From assembly GCA_027858965.1 (NCBI GenBank), contig JAQIBS010000245.1, positions 1 through 63,432 on the forward strand: DNA of 63,432 nt, written 5' to 3'. Below the pieces are notes generated by a model. It had not been told where the DNA came from. It saw only the letters and a program-made list of their open reading frames with translations, and made no database searches. Shown here in pieces: positions 9,288 to 18,053 of this stretch; the first letter of the stretch is position 1; each line of letters starts with the position of its first letter. The translations under genes were made by a program, and so were the position numbers. This DNA comes from Kiritimatiellia bacterium (lineage in GTDB: Bacteria > Verrucomicrobiota > Kiritimatiellia > RFP12 > UBA1067).

Positions 9288-12200
9288 ATGAATCTGAAAA
9301 ATATGTTTGTCTTGTCGTTGGCTTTGTTGGCTGTCTCAGCAGGTAATATCTGTTTCTCCGGAATTGAGCTGCCTAATGGAAGTTTTGATAAAAATGCTAA
9401 GGCCGGTGTTTCCGGCTGGCAGTTGGATGGAAGACCTGGGAATTATGCCGCCGGTGTCGGTGTGAAAAACAGTAATGCGCTCTCTCTTCGTATTGGTGAC
9501 GACGGCAAGAACCCCGGTCAGTGGCGTAGTGATATTTTGCCCTTTAAACCTGGTGGTGTCTATGGGTTTCGTTTCAAGGCCCGTTCGGAAAAGGCCTCAG
9601 GTGGCACGCTGACCACCGGCACGGATTTTGCCAATGTGGATGTCGGTGTTCCCGGGTTGGAGTGGAAGCAATATGGCTATTGCTTTGTCGCACCTTTAAA
9701 CCCCGGAGCTAAGCACTATGTGAAATTCGGGCTGTGGAACTGCACTGGCGATTTCTTTATTGATGACGTGGAGCTATTTGAGGTGGAGCCGGTTTATAGC
9801 CATGAGAGTGGTTTTGTTTTGGGCAGTGAAGAACGCATTGACGGTAATCTCTACTGCTTTAACGGTGATTTCGGGGCATACTCCCGCAATCATAGCCGGA
9901 ATCTGTCGGGTTCGACCGCATCGTTCAATTCACAGCGCTGGTGTTTGGGAGCAGGCGGCTATATTGACTATAAGCACTCTCTGGAAGGACACCGGTTGTT
10001 GTCTGGATCGATAACCGTTGATTGCGGTTATTATCATAGCGGTGCCATGCAGGTGCTGGTGTCAGAGGATCAGAAGAGTTGGAAAGTTTTAGGGGAGCTC
10101 TCGGCTCTTGGGAGTAAATCATTTGATCTCCCGAAGCAAATGCTGCCGGCGGCTACGGTTTTTGTCCGCCTTGCCGGCAAAAAGGATGGATGCAATCTTC
10201 AGGTGTATGACTATCATCTGGAGTGTCGGATAGATGGTGCTCCGCTTGAGATGCGCGGTTATACTCGCTATGTGGAGAAGATTACGGAATCGGAGAAGTT
10301 ACAGGTTGTTGTAAAATCGGCCAGCTTTGATGCTGAACGACAGAGCGGTGTGGTTGAGTTGAAGTTGGATAACAAAAGTGGCGCAGCGCTTTCGCAGAGC
10401 GTTAGCCTTAACTGTGTTAACCCTCTCACTGGGCAAAGTAGCGGATTTACAAAGAAGTTTGAGCTTTCAGCGGCTGGCACTGATACGTTGAGTATTCCCT
10501 TTGAAGTTCCTGGCACAGGGGATTGGTCAGTCAGAATATCTGTTGGTGATATGTATGCTTCGCGATTTTCTCTGACTGTGCCTCCCTTTTTTGACAGTAG
10601 CTATGGAGAGCTTCTGCCTTCAAAGAACAAAGATATTGCTCTTTGGCAGGCTTCATCCGGCTGGAAAATTTCACGTGGACGTCGGCTGCCGCAAAAGATG
10701 AGTAAGGGGTTGGAAATTAAGCTGGCCGCTAATGAGAGCGAGTCTGTACAGCTGGTTTTGAGGGCTGAGAAGGATCTGCACGGCATTGCCGTAAAGGCGA
10801 CGGATTTGAAATGTAATGGACGTTCCCTTCCAGCTGGCTCTGTTGAGATTGATGTCGTCGGGTATGTTCCTGTTAAACAGCCGACTGATGCCACCGGGGT
10901 GATTGCCGACTGGCCTGATCCGATATTCCCGCAAAAGACGCCTTGTGAGCTGAAGGAGGGAGAGAATCATCCGTTCTGGGTTAGGGTGACTCTGCCTAAA
11001 GGGGTTAAGGCTGGAGCATATACGGGCCATATTAATATTTCCGGCAAGGGTGTGGCTGAACAGGTTCCGTTATTGGTTAATGTTTTTGGATTTGAATTGC
11101 CGGATCGCATGAGCTGTGAAACCGCCTTTGGTATGAATCACAATCGTATTTGTCAGTATCACAGACTTAAAACAGAGACGCAGCGTCGCGAGGTTGTTGC
11201 AAAGTATCTGAAGTGTCTTTCTGATTATAAAATTTCTCCGTATGATCCTGCTCCGCTTGACCGCTGGACTGTAGAGTTTAAGGGGCTGCCGGCCTGGCGC
11301 GGTGGTGAGTATATTAAAGGAGATGCCGCTGAAGGTGAGTGGTCATACAAGGTTACAGATAATAGCGAGAAAAGTAATGTTAATGCATCGTATGCCGACC
11401 CGATAAAACTGACGGGTAAAGCGCTCAAGGTCAGCTTCTCTCATAAATCATTAAAGCCGCAGCGAATCCTTTTTACAATGACTTATAGTCGGGCGGATGG
11501 ATCATGGATCAGTGGTAATAACCGTGATATATGGCTGGATGGAACAACTGAATGGAAGCATGAAGAGGTTGTGGTCAAGCGCTTCCCGAAAGAGGCGGCC
11601 TCCTTTAGACTTTCACTTTGGGGAGCTGGGTACTATGAAGGTAAATCATCGCTAGGTACCACCTGGTATGATGATATTGTGATTGCTGAACAGGCTAGCG
11701 GCAAGGTGCTCTTTGACGATGGCGATTTTGAGCGCGAGAAACTGGGTGATCTCTCTGTCGAGTTCGACTGGGAGGCGTGGGACCTGCAGATGGAAAAGGC
11801 TTTCAATGAATATCATTTTACTACCTTCCGTTGTAGAATACAGGGGCTGGGTGGAGGCACCTTTATGTCGCGCTCTGAACCAAATATTGCCGGGGTGCAC
11901 GAGGGGGATGAGGCTTATGCATTTCTGCTGGAAAAATACCTGAAGGGGGTGGAGCAGCATCTAAAAGAGAAGGGGTGGCTTAAGCATGCTTATATCTATT
12001 GGTTTGATGAACCAAGCCCCAAAGATTATGAGTTTGTGATGAACGGTTTTGCTAAACTTAAGAGATATGCTCCCGAATTGCGGCGTATGTTGACCGAGCA
12101 GGTGGAGCCTGAGTTGATCGGTGGACCTAATCTGTGGTGTCCGCTGACACCTAAGTTGAATGTTGAGGGCTTGGAGGAACGGCGTAAAGCGGGAGATGAA

Positions 12201-12773
12201 TTCTGGTGGTATCTCTGTTGTAGTCCCAAGGCGCCCTATACGACTATCTTTATTGATCATCCCGGTGTTGAGCTGCGTCTCTGGCTCTGGCAGACTTGGG
12301 CTGAGCGGGTGACCGGTATATTGGTCTGGGAGAGCGTCTACTGGCATAGCTCCTGTGCGTACCCTGATTCAGTTCAGAATCCCTATGAGGACTCCATGGG
12401 CTGGGTGAATCATGTTGATAAGGGGGTGCGTAAGCCCTGGGGTAATGGAGATGGTCGTTTTGTCTATCCACCGCTCTCCGCTGCTGCTGCCGGCTCTAAG
12501 GGACCTGTAACGGAGGGGCCTGTGCCAAGCGTGCGTTTGGAAATGTTGCGCGATGGACTTGAGGATTATGAGTACTTTGTGATTCTAAAGAAGTTGCTTG
12601 CGGAGAGAGGATCAAAACTTAATGCCCAGGCCAGCAAAGAGATGGAGTCGTTGCTGAAAGTTCCAAAGAATGTTTCAAAATCTTTGACAGAGTTTAATAC
12701 AGATCCTGCTGCTATTGAGCGGCATCGGGAGAAAATTGCGCGGGCAATCGAAGTTTTAACAAAATTAAAATAA
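9288..12773 (+). CDS. secreted DUF4091 / GH123-like glycoside hydrolase candidate
   Basis: An 1161-residue exported protein. The signal peptide is about residues 1-24, and a G7 run six bases before the ATG serves as ribosome binding site. Residues about 30-170 resemble a beta-sandwich carbohydrate-binding module (GVYGFRFKARS ... FFIDDVELFEV), and a second such module lies near 670-830 (TWYDDIVIAEQ ... FDDGDFE). The C-terminal half is a TIM-barrel-like domain with YIYWFDEPSPKDYEF near residue 905, followed by a DUF4091 signature (LRLWLWQTWAERVTGILVWESVYW and RLEMLRDGLEDYEYF). DUF4091 proteins are related to GH123 N-acetylgalactosaminidases, in which an adjacent Asp-Glu pair acts by substrate-assisted catalysis, and the DE of WFDEP fits that. 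The substrate is inferred only. It lies just downstream of a giant surface protein. Confidence 0.82.
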   Translation: MNLKNMFVLSLALLAVSAGNICFSGIELPNGSFDKNAKAGVSGWQLDGRPGNYAAGVGVKNSNALSLRIGDDGKNPGQWRSDILPFKPGGVYGFRFKARSEKASGGTLTTGTDFANVDVGVPGLEWKQYGYCFVAPLNPGAKHYVKFGLWNCTGDFFIDDVELFEVEPVYSHESGFVLGSEERIDGNLYCFNGDFGAYSRNHSRNLSGSTASFNSQRWCLGAGGYIDYKHSLEGHRLLSGSITVDCGYYHSGAMQVLVSEDQKSWKVLGELSALGSKSFDLPKQMLPAATVFVRLAGKKDGCNLQVYDYHLECRIDGAPLEMRGYTRYVEKITESEKLQVVVKSASFDAERQSGVVELKLDNKSGAALSQSVSLNCVNPLTGQSSGFTKKFELSAAGTDTLSIPFEVPGTGDWSVRISVGDMYASRFSLTVPPFFDSSYGELLPSKNKDIALWQASSGWKISRGRRLPQKMSKGLEIKLAANESESVQLVLRAEKDLHGIAVKATDLKCNGRSLPAGSVEIDVVGYVPVKQPTDATGVIADWPDPIFPQKTPCELKEGENHPFWVRVTLPKGVKAGAYTGHINISGKGVAEQVPLLVNVFGFELPDRMSCETAFGMNHNRICQYHRLKTETQRREVVAKYLKCLSDYKISPYDPAPLDRWTVEFKGLPAWRGGEYIKGDAAEGEWSYKVTDNSEKSNVNASYADPIKLTGKALKVSFSHKSLKPQRILFTMTYSRADGSWISGNNRDIWLDGTTEWKHEEVVVKRFPKEAASFRLSLWGAGYYEGKSSLGTTWYDDIVIAEQASGKVLFDDGDFEREKLGDLSVEFDWEAWDLQMEKAFNEYHFTTFRCRIQGLGGGTFMSRSEPNIAGVHEGDEAYAFLLEKYLKGVEQHLKEKGWLKHAYIYWFDEPSPKDYEFVMNGFAKLKRYAPELRRMLTEQVEPELIGGPNLWCPLTPKLNVEGLEERRKAGDEFWWYLCCSPKAPYTTIFIDHPGVELRLWLWQTWAERVTGILVWESVYWHSSCAYPDSVQNPYEDSMGWVNHVDKGVRKPWGNGDGRFVYPPLSAAAAGSKGPVTEGPVPSVRLEMLRDGLEDYEYFVILKKLLAERGSKLNAQASKEMESLLKVPKNVSKSLTEFNTDPAAIERHREKIARAIEVLTKLK

Positions 12774-12991
12774 ACCCTCACGCTTAACCCCCACATTTAA
12801 TCGGATCACTTAACCGATTTGTTTCAACGATGGCGCATTCGATAGCGAGTTTTTGTGTTTTACCCACTTAAGTACTCAAAACCTCGTTTTTTCGGTATAT
12901 AACGTATATTATCTTTGACAATTTGCAAATAATACGCTTTAATATTTAAAGATTTGGTAACTATAACGTTATTTGTTGGGAAACTGTTTTT
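12774..12991. terminator. possible terminator in an AT-rich intergenic region
   Basis: The inverted repeat AATCGG/CCGATT (about 12798-12819), followed by TTTGTTTC, may end transcription of the DUF4091 gene. The rest is AT-rich and probably carries the promoter of the small FtsB-like gene. No other feature is seen. Confidence 0.3.
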
Positions 12992-13279
12992 GTGAACAGA
13001 TTGTCGAAATATATTTTTAAGATTGTATTTATGCTGTTTATGGCTGTTATATGCCTTGCCAGCTATTTTTATATTGCTCCGCAGGTTGATCGAAAAACCA
13101 TGCTTGAAAAGAGTCGAGACGTGCTTGAGACTGAAATTCAGCTTAAGAAAACTGAGATTCGCAAGTTGGTTGATATGCAACAGGATTTCTCATCGGATCA
13201 TGAGTTTGTTGAATATATAGGACATCAGAATAAACAGGTCTGGCCAAACGAAGTTGTCTTTGTGTTCGACTCCGAATAA
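12992..13279 (+). CDS. FtsB/DivIC-like septum formation initiator protein
   Basis: A 95-residue membrane protein starting at GTG. One transmembrane segment (about residues 8-27, IFKIVFMLFMAVICLASYFYI) is followed by a short coiled coil (about 35-62, leucine/lysine/glutamate heptads). The C-terminus (SDHEFVEYIGHQNKQVWPNEVVFVFDSE region) matches the usual end of septum formation initiator proteins, in which a D.EYIE segment precedes a PGE motif; here the PGE is PNE. Such proteins bridge FtsL/FtsQ in the divisome. The AT-rich leader holds a GGGA 11 bases before GTG. A short dispersed repeat begins 2 bases after the stop codon. Confidence 0.7.
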   Translation: MNRLSKYIFKIVFMLFMAVICLASYFYIAPQVDRKTMLEKSRDVLETEIQLKKTEIRKLVDMQQDFSSDHEFVEYIGHQNKQVWPNEVVFVFDSE

Positions 13280-13280
13280 A

Positions 13281-13376
13281 AATAATTCGGCGCACCGAAT
13301 TATACGATTCCACTGCGTTGAATATCAGTATTGAGGGCCGGTTTATTAGCAGTCCCGCATTCGCGGGACTGAAATT
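13281..13376 (+). repeat. dispersed 3'-end repeat with tandem mini-hairpins, copy 1
   Basis: It begins with about 31 bp identical to 23249-23279, including the palindrome ATTCGG-CGCA-CCGAAT. A conserved block (GAGGGCCGGTTTATTAGCAG) and a second hairpin (AGTCCCGC...GCGGGACT) follow. Both copies sit directly at the 3' end of a plus-strand gene, so a terminator-like or REP-like role is possible. Confidence 0.75.
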
Positions 13377-13609
13377 GTTCAAAAAAAGCGATAACTTTTT
13401 ATCCGCGCGCTCTTCCGCTACTGCGCATAAGCGTCAACCTTAGCGGCATCTTGACTTAAGACTTAATTCTAATTATTATGAACGCATTGAGTAAGTTGGT
13501 GTTGATTTGTGGAAAAAGTAATTCTGTTTGTTTTCCTCTTCAATGTCAGGATCTCGGGTAAATTTGCCTTATACTAAGATGTTGGCACCATGAGATAGAG
13601 GAATAGATT

Positions 13610-14479
13610 ATGGCAAAGCGCAAAGGTCCAGAATTTCTTCGTTACTGTATCCCGATTGTGGAGGTACTTCGCGAACTCGATGGATCCGGTCGACCTGCTG
13701 AAGTGACCGATCTCGTTATCGACCGAATGAACATTCCCGAGTCCGAGCAAGAAGTCACCAACAAGAACGGCGGTTCGCGTATTCGCAATCAGGTAGCGTG
13801 GGCAAGATTCTATATGGTCAAGGCTGGTCTGCTCAGTTCGTCACAACGGGGTATCTGGGGGCTGACGGACAAGGGTAACGATGCCGTTATGGATGACGAC
13901 TTCGTTCTCGCCCTCTTTCGTGATGCTCACCAACAGTTCGTTGAAGAACGTAAAGCGCGCAAAGCTGCTGAGCCTGATGTGACGGAGGATGACACCGATG
14001 TCGATTCCGTCGATTCTATTGACGACTACAAATCTGATCTACTATCCACGCTCAAAGGCCTCTCACCTGAAGGGTTCGAGAAAATCTGCCAGCGGCTTCT
14101 CCGGGAATCCGGTTTCCAGCAGGTAACTGTCACCGGAAAGTCTGGTGACGGAGGGATTGACGGACATGGAATTCTTCAGATTAATCCTCTTGTCTCGTTC
14201 AAAGTTCTCTTTCAGTGCAAACGCTACGCAGGATCTGTGGCTGTATCAGCAATCCGTGATTTTCGCGGTGCCCTTCAAGGTCGTGCCGACAAGGGAATTG
14301 TGCTCACGACAGGCAACTTCACCACCGATGCAAAGCGCGAAGCAATCCGCGATGGGGCACCTCCAATTGAACTTGTTGATGGTGATAAGCTTGTTGAGAT
14401 GTTTGAGAATCTTTCCTTGGGACTACGTCCAAAAAAGGATTTCGACATCGACCAAGAGTTTTTTGATCAATACAGATAG
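13610..14479 (+). CDS. mrr: Mrr-type restriction endonuclease
   Basis: A 289-residue type IV restriction endonuclease of the Mrr family, which cuts methylated DNA. The N-terminal winged-helix Mrr_N domain (about residues 8-95, IPIVEVLRELDGSGR ... GLLSSSQRGIWGLTDKGND) recognises DNA. An acidic linker (about 120-140) leads to the Mrr_cat PD-(D/E)xK domain, with SGDGGIDG (D184) and FQCKRY (Q202-x-K204) as catalytic motifs. AGAGGAA lies 9 bases before the ATG. The base composition is more GC-rich than the flanking AT-rich DNA, suggesting acquisition. Reading frame continues past the TAG stop for 46 further codons that do not look random (see next entry). It neighbours a truncated SIR2-like gene, so this is a partly decayed defence patch. 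Confidence 0.93.
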   Translation: MAKRKGPEFLRYCIPIVEVLRELDGSGRPAEVTDLVIDRMNIPESEQEVTNKNGGSRIRNQVAWARFYMVKAGLLSSSQRGIWGLTDKGNDAVMDDDFVLALFRDAHQQFVEERKARKAAEPDVTEDDTDVDSVDSIDDYKSDLLSTLKGLSPEGFEKICQRLLRESGFQQVTVTGKSGDGGIDGHGILQINPLVSFKVLFQCKRYAGSVAVSAIRDFRGALQGRADKGIVLTTGNFTTDAKREAIRDGAPPIELVDGDKLVEMFENLSLGLRPKKDFDIDQEFFDQYR

Positions 14480-14620
14480 GGCAACCAACAAGATGCTTTG
14501 GTGCATACCTTTAACAGCCGCGCCGAGCGCGTCTTCCTCCGAACTGCCAATGGCTTGACCTCTTGGAAGGACTCAAAGGGCGTTTTTCTCAAGGAGAAGG
14601 AAGCACAAGAGATCCAATAA
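14480..14620 (+). pseudogene. in-frame coding-like tail after the mrr stop, origin unknown
   Basis: Directly after the mrr TAG codon, in the same frame, 46 sense codons run to a TAA. They contain segments such as DALVHTFNSRAERVFL and GLTSWKDSKGVFLKEKEAQEI. The composition is protein-like and resembles the mrr gene rather than the AT-rich spacer. It could be the C-terminal remnant of a second gene whose start was deleted, or a former extension of mrr. It has no start codon with a ribosome binding site. I do not recognise the family. Confidence 0.45.
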
Positions 14621-14702
14621 GATCAATCCACGCTATCGGCGGGGGCCGCCCGTGATGGCGACGTTGGGAACAGAAACTTAACTTAAGAATTGGTTTTTTA
14701 TT

Positions 14703-15200
14703 ATGGCTGAAGAAGAGAAAATAAAATTTTTTAAAGAACGAACGGTTCTGGTTCTTGGTGCTGGAGCAAGTAAGGATTACGGGTTTCCTCTGGGGGCTGA
14801 GCTTAAGAGAAAAATACGCGAAAATACTAGCAGTTTAATAAATAATCGTGCATTAGAGGGTGCAGGATACGAGCCAACTGAAATACTGGAATTTAGTAAT
14901 GCTTTTCATTACAGTGAACACAGTACGATTGATCAGTTTCTGGATCATAAGACTTCATTAAGAAAGCTGGGATCATATCTCATTGCAGGTGCATTGAGCC
15001 CGCTGGAACAAGATAAAAATCTGTTAAAAAAAGGAGGTTGGTACAAGGATCTCTATCAGTTTCTGTGTTTTTCAGAGGCTGAACCTATTGTTTCTAATCT
15101 CTCAGTTGTCACTCTGAATTATGATCGCTCATTTGAACATTATATGACTAAGACTATCGATTTTAATGTTCCAGTACCCATTCCGCTTTCTGATTGTTGA
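14703..15200 (+). pseudogene. truncated SIR2-like (NAD-binding) defence protein
   Basis: A 165-residue frame whose N-terminus matches SIR2-like proteins found in anti-phage systems: TVLVLGAGASKDYGFPLGAELKRKI (about residues 14-38) is the NAD-binding start, and VVTLNYDRSFEHYM (about 139-152) resembles the internal NYD motif. Family members normally continue for well over 100 further residues; this frame stops shortly after the NYD motif. A run of nine G (15227-15235) follows 27 bases after the stop, and no homologous continuation is seen in other frames. SIR2-like effectors deplete NAD during infection; this copy is probably inactive. It follows mrr on the same strand. Confidence 0.65.
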
Positions 15201-15382
15201 TATCAGGGAGAGTTTTTAGGGGTGTCGGGGGGGGGAAGTAAAAGCGGTCAGTTGTAGCGAGCAAAAGCGGAAAATGCGTAAGTGATGCACGACAGGGCAA
15301 GGCGTAGCTTGTGCGGTGGTTAAATCGTGTTAGAACTTGAGGCGCTGGGAGTGGCAGAAAATGCCGTTTACCCTTTAGAAAA
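15201..15382. other. intergenic, no feature seen
   Basis: It contains the nine-G run at 15227-15235 and otherwise unremarkable sequence between the truncated SIR2-like gene and the tRNA-Met 3' end. Confidence 0.4.
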
Positions 15383-15458
15383 TGGTGGCGGGAGAGGGAC
15401 TCGAACCCCCGACCGGCGGATTATGATTCCGATGCTCTACCAACTGAGCTATCCCGCC
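15383..15458 (-). tRNA. tRNA-Met (CAT)
   Basis: A complete cloverleaf of 76 bases including encoded CCA. The acceptor stem GGCGGGA/TCCCGCC is perfect, the D arm is GCTC...GAGC, the anticodon loop ATCATAA gives CAT, and the T arm has loop TTCGAGT. The top pair of the anticodon stem (T27-C43) is mismatched. The absence of three G-C pairs in the anticodon stem argues for an elongator rather than initiator tRNA; a CAT-decoding Ile2 tRNA cannot be excluded. Confidence 0.93.
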
Positions 15459-15475
15459 ACTAAAAAAGTTACGTA

Positions 15476-15504
15476 AATATACCTTAATTAGGGCGGTCTG
15501 TCAA
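15476..15504 (-). promoter_or_regulatory. sigma-70-type promoter of tRNA-Met
   Basis: On the minus strand, TTGACA (15504-15499), a 17-base spacer and TATATT (15481-15476) make a near-consensus promoter. The -10 box ends 17 bases before the mature tRNA 5' end. Confidence 0.8.
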
Positions 15505-15622
15505 TTGGCTGGAGCATTTTTTTGTAAAAATGTAAATTTTTATGGAACGTGTCTAAAAAAATACATTCTATTGAACTCCGTGATGTCTATTTATCGGTTA
15601 TTTTGCTTTAATAGAATTACTT

Positions 15623-17773
15623 ATGGCGGGAATAATTGATAGCAGTATTATTGAGGAGATTAGGGCACGCGTTGATATCGTTGAACTGATTGGTTCAAGG
15701 ATAGAACTCAAGAAGGCGGGTGGTACTTTTAAGGGGTGTTGTCCTTTTCATCATGAAAAAACACCCTCTTTCAATGTTAATCCGACGCGGCAGAATTATC
15801 ATTGCTTTGGATGTGGTGTTCATGGGGACGTTTTTAAGTTCCTGCAGGAGCAGGATGGATTAACCTTTGTTGATGCCGTGCGTCAGCTGGCCGATCGTGT
15901 GGGCGTCACGATTGAAGAGAAGTATGATAAAAATGCAGGCAACCGTAAGATGCTGCTGGCCTTGCACTCCGAGCTGGCCGCATTTTATCAAAGATGTCTG
16001 AAACAGGCCAAGGTTGCGACAAATGCCCGTACCTATCTGGAGAGCCGAAAGCTGGATGAAGCAACGGTTGAAAGTTTCGGGATTGGTTTTGCCCCGGCTC
16101 GTCCACATAATGCAGTTTTAATGTGGGCTCAGAAAAATGGCCGCACTGTGGAGCAGCTGCAGGCCGCAGGAATTGTCCTGCCTCCTAAAGCAGGGCGTCG
16201 CAGCGATGACTGGTATGATCGATTCCAGGACCGCTTGATGTTTCCCATTTGCGATACCCAGGGACGGGTGGTGGCTTTTAGTGCCCGGATTTATGATAAA
16301 AGCGATAAGCGCAAGGCCAAGTATGTTAACAGCCCTGAAACGGATATCTTTACCAAGGGGCGGGTTTTATACGGTCTGGATAAAGCAACTGCGAAGATTG
16401 TTAAGCATCCACGGAGGGAGGCGATCGTTTGTGAGGGGCAGATTGATGTTATTCGCTGTCACTCCGCCGGCTTTGAAACAGCTATTGCCTCTCAGGGAAC
16501 CGCCTTCTCTCAGGATCATGTTAAACTCCTCAAACGCTATGCTGATTGCGCTGTGATTGTTTTTGATGGTGATTCCGCTGGAAAGAAAGCGGCGGTGAGA
16601 ACCGGTGCTCTGATGCTGGAGGCTGAGATGCCTGTCAGGGTGGCTTCGCTGCCGCAAGGGGAAGATCCAGATTCTATCATTCGTAATCAAGGCTATGAGG
16701 CTTTTAAAGGAATTCTTGATGCAGCGGTTTCAATTACGGCTTTTCAGATTGCGTCGTTAAAAGAGCTGGAAAGCGCACCTGACTCAATTGATGCGCTGAG
16801 TCGTATTACGCACGGTGTTCTTGAAACGCTGGCTGGATGTTCCGGTGCAGTTTTACGCAGTTCTCTCCTACAAGAGAGCGCTGATCTGTTGCATCTTCCT
16901 CTATCTGCTCTTGAAGATGATCTGGAGTCGCTAAAGAAGCAGAGAAAAAAACGCAAAAGTTATGCGGACAAGGCTAAGCCGACTCCGAGAGCCGCGCTGA
17001 AGAAGTTTCCTGAAGTCATTGATGCCGATGCCGATGAAGATCCGCCTATCCCGGATCTTCCTCCCGGTCCTCCAGAGGACGATGATGAAGGCTTCGGCCA
17101 CATGCCTTCTTTGTCTGAGGGTGTTTCTGTCCCGGTTATTGAGGAGGTTATACAACTTCCCAATGAGGCTGAGATGTTGTTATGTGAGATGCTTATTGAA
17201 CATGAACAGGAGATTTCCATTCAGAATCTTGTTATAAGTCATCTGCCTTTTGATATTATTGCTAACCCCTTTACACGGAGTGTTGTCCGGGCAATTCTTG
17301 AGGGTAGTCGGAGTGGAGAGGATCTGCTGGCTGCTCTTTACCGGAAAACAGAGGCTGAGCTGGTTCCTGTGTTTGACAGCTTGCTTAACCATAAGCATAA
17401 AATGCTCTGTTCCACAGAGGCCACTGCGGAAGAGGCGGTTCAGGATATAATCAGAAGATTATGGATTCTGCACTATCGCAAAGAACAGGGAAATCTTCCG
17501 GCTGAGTCGACAACTGAGAATGATATGCAACGCCTCAACCTTTCTTGTTTGATTAAGAAAATTGAAACCGGAGCCTGGGAAAATATTAAAAATTATCTAC
17601 AGAGTTCAGGGGAACCGGTTATCAATGCGCTTTCAGCTCCTCAGCAGATTAAGCCTGCGGTGAATTCTGAGGCTGCACCTTCCGTATATGCAACGGGTAA
17701 CGCATCCTCATATTCTCATCAAGATGAATTTCAATCCAGTGAGTACCCTCCTGATGAAATACCAGATTTATGA
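15623..17773 (+). CDS. dnaG: DNA primase DnaG
   Basis: A 716-residue primase that makes RNA primers at the replication fork. The CHC2 zinc finger at the N-terminus has C40-x2-H43 and C61-x2-C64 (CPFHHEKTPSF ... HCFGCG). The catalytic core follows, with Toprim glutamate E271 (VCEGQIDV) and the D315-G-D317 pair (IVFDGDSAGKKAA). Residues about 440-510 form a low-complexity Pro/Asp-rich linker (DADEDPPIPDLPPGPPEDDDEG). The C-terminal helical domain, expected to bind DnaB helicase, ends in a polar tail. The gene is longer than E. coli dnaG mainly through this linker and tail. No rpoD or rpsU lies beside it. The last 125 bp overlap a convergent minus-strand gene. Confidence 0.96.
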   Translation: MAGIIDSSIIEEIRARVDIVELIGSRIELKKAGGTFKGCCPFHHEKTPSFNVNPTRQNYHCFGCGVHGDVFKFLQEQDGLTFVDAVRQLADRVGVTIEEKYDKNAGNRKMLLALHSELAAFYQRCLKQAKVATNARTYLESRKLDEATVESFGIGFAPARPHNAVLMWAQKNGRTVEQLQAAGIVLPPKAGRRSDDWYDRFQDRLMFPICDTQGRVVAFSARIYDKSDKRKAKYVNSPETDIFTKGRVLYGLDKATAKIVKHPRREAIVCEGQIDVIRCHSAGFETAIASQGTAFSQDHVKLLKRYADCAVIVFDGDSAGKKAAVRTGALMLEAEMPVRVASLPQGEDPDSIIRNQGYEAFKGILDAAVSITAFQIASLKELESAPDSIDALSRITHGVLETLAGCSGAVLRSSLLQESADLLHLPLSALEDDLESLKKQRKKRKSYADKAKPTPRAALKKFPEVIDADADEDPPIPDLPPGPPEDDDEGFGHMPSLSEGVSVPVIEEVIQLPNEAEMLLCEMLIEHEQEISIQNLVISHLPFDIIANPFTRSVVRAILEGSRSGEDLLAALYRKTEAELVPVFDSLLNHKHKMLCSTEATAEEAVQDIIRRLWILHYRKEQGNLPAESTTENDMQRLNLSCLIKKIETGAWENIKNYLQSSGEPVINALSAPQQIKPAVNSEAAPSVYATGNASSYSHQDEFQSSEYPPDEIPDL

Positions 17774-18053
17774 AGACCTCCACTGTTGTGGCGACTTGTT
17801 TCTCATTTTCAAGCTTGATCGGGACGCTTTTACCTTGCCCCACAACGGTGATACCGTCAGGGCCAATTATCTTTGAGTGCTGTGAAAATTGACCTTTGCC
17901 AGCGCACCAGCGGTTCATGAGGCATATCTTCGGGCAGACCGGTTTTTCTGATGAGAGTGCAAGTCCATCAAAAATGCCAATTAACATAAATTTTCCGTTG
18001 CGTTCCTGACGAACATCATCACATAAAACACTGGCTTGCAAATCGGGAATCAT
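17649..18053 (-). CDS. DUF6941-like small protein
   Basis: A 134-residue cytoplasmic protein starting MIPDLQASVLCDDVRQERNG and followed by KFMLIGIFDGL, a pattern I associate with the uncharacterised DUF6941 family (LCDD near the N-terminus, then gK...iGifd). A longer frame begins 57 bases upstream, but AAGGAG sits 8 bases before the start chosen here. The core is predicted to be an all-beta sandwich (GPDGITVVGQGKSVPIKLE; TVEVFINLVF; THWIEIHLDE). Its last 41 codons overlap the 3' end of dnaG on the opposite strand, an unusual convergent overlap in which both proteins have variable polar tails. Function unknown. Confidence 0.72.
   Translation of the reverse strand: MIPDLQASVLCDDVRQERNGKFMLIGIFDGLALSSEKPVCPKICLMNRWCAGKGQFSQHSKIIGPDGITVVGQGKSVPIKLENEKQVATTVEVFINLVFHQEGTHWIEIHLDENMRMRYPLHIRKVQPQNSPQA

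Noticed and set aside
9925-13180. Several minus-strand frames over the DUF4091 and FtsB-like genes
   Set aside because: All are antisense to conserved coding sequence, with scattered low-complexity translations.
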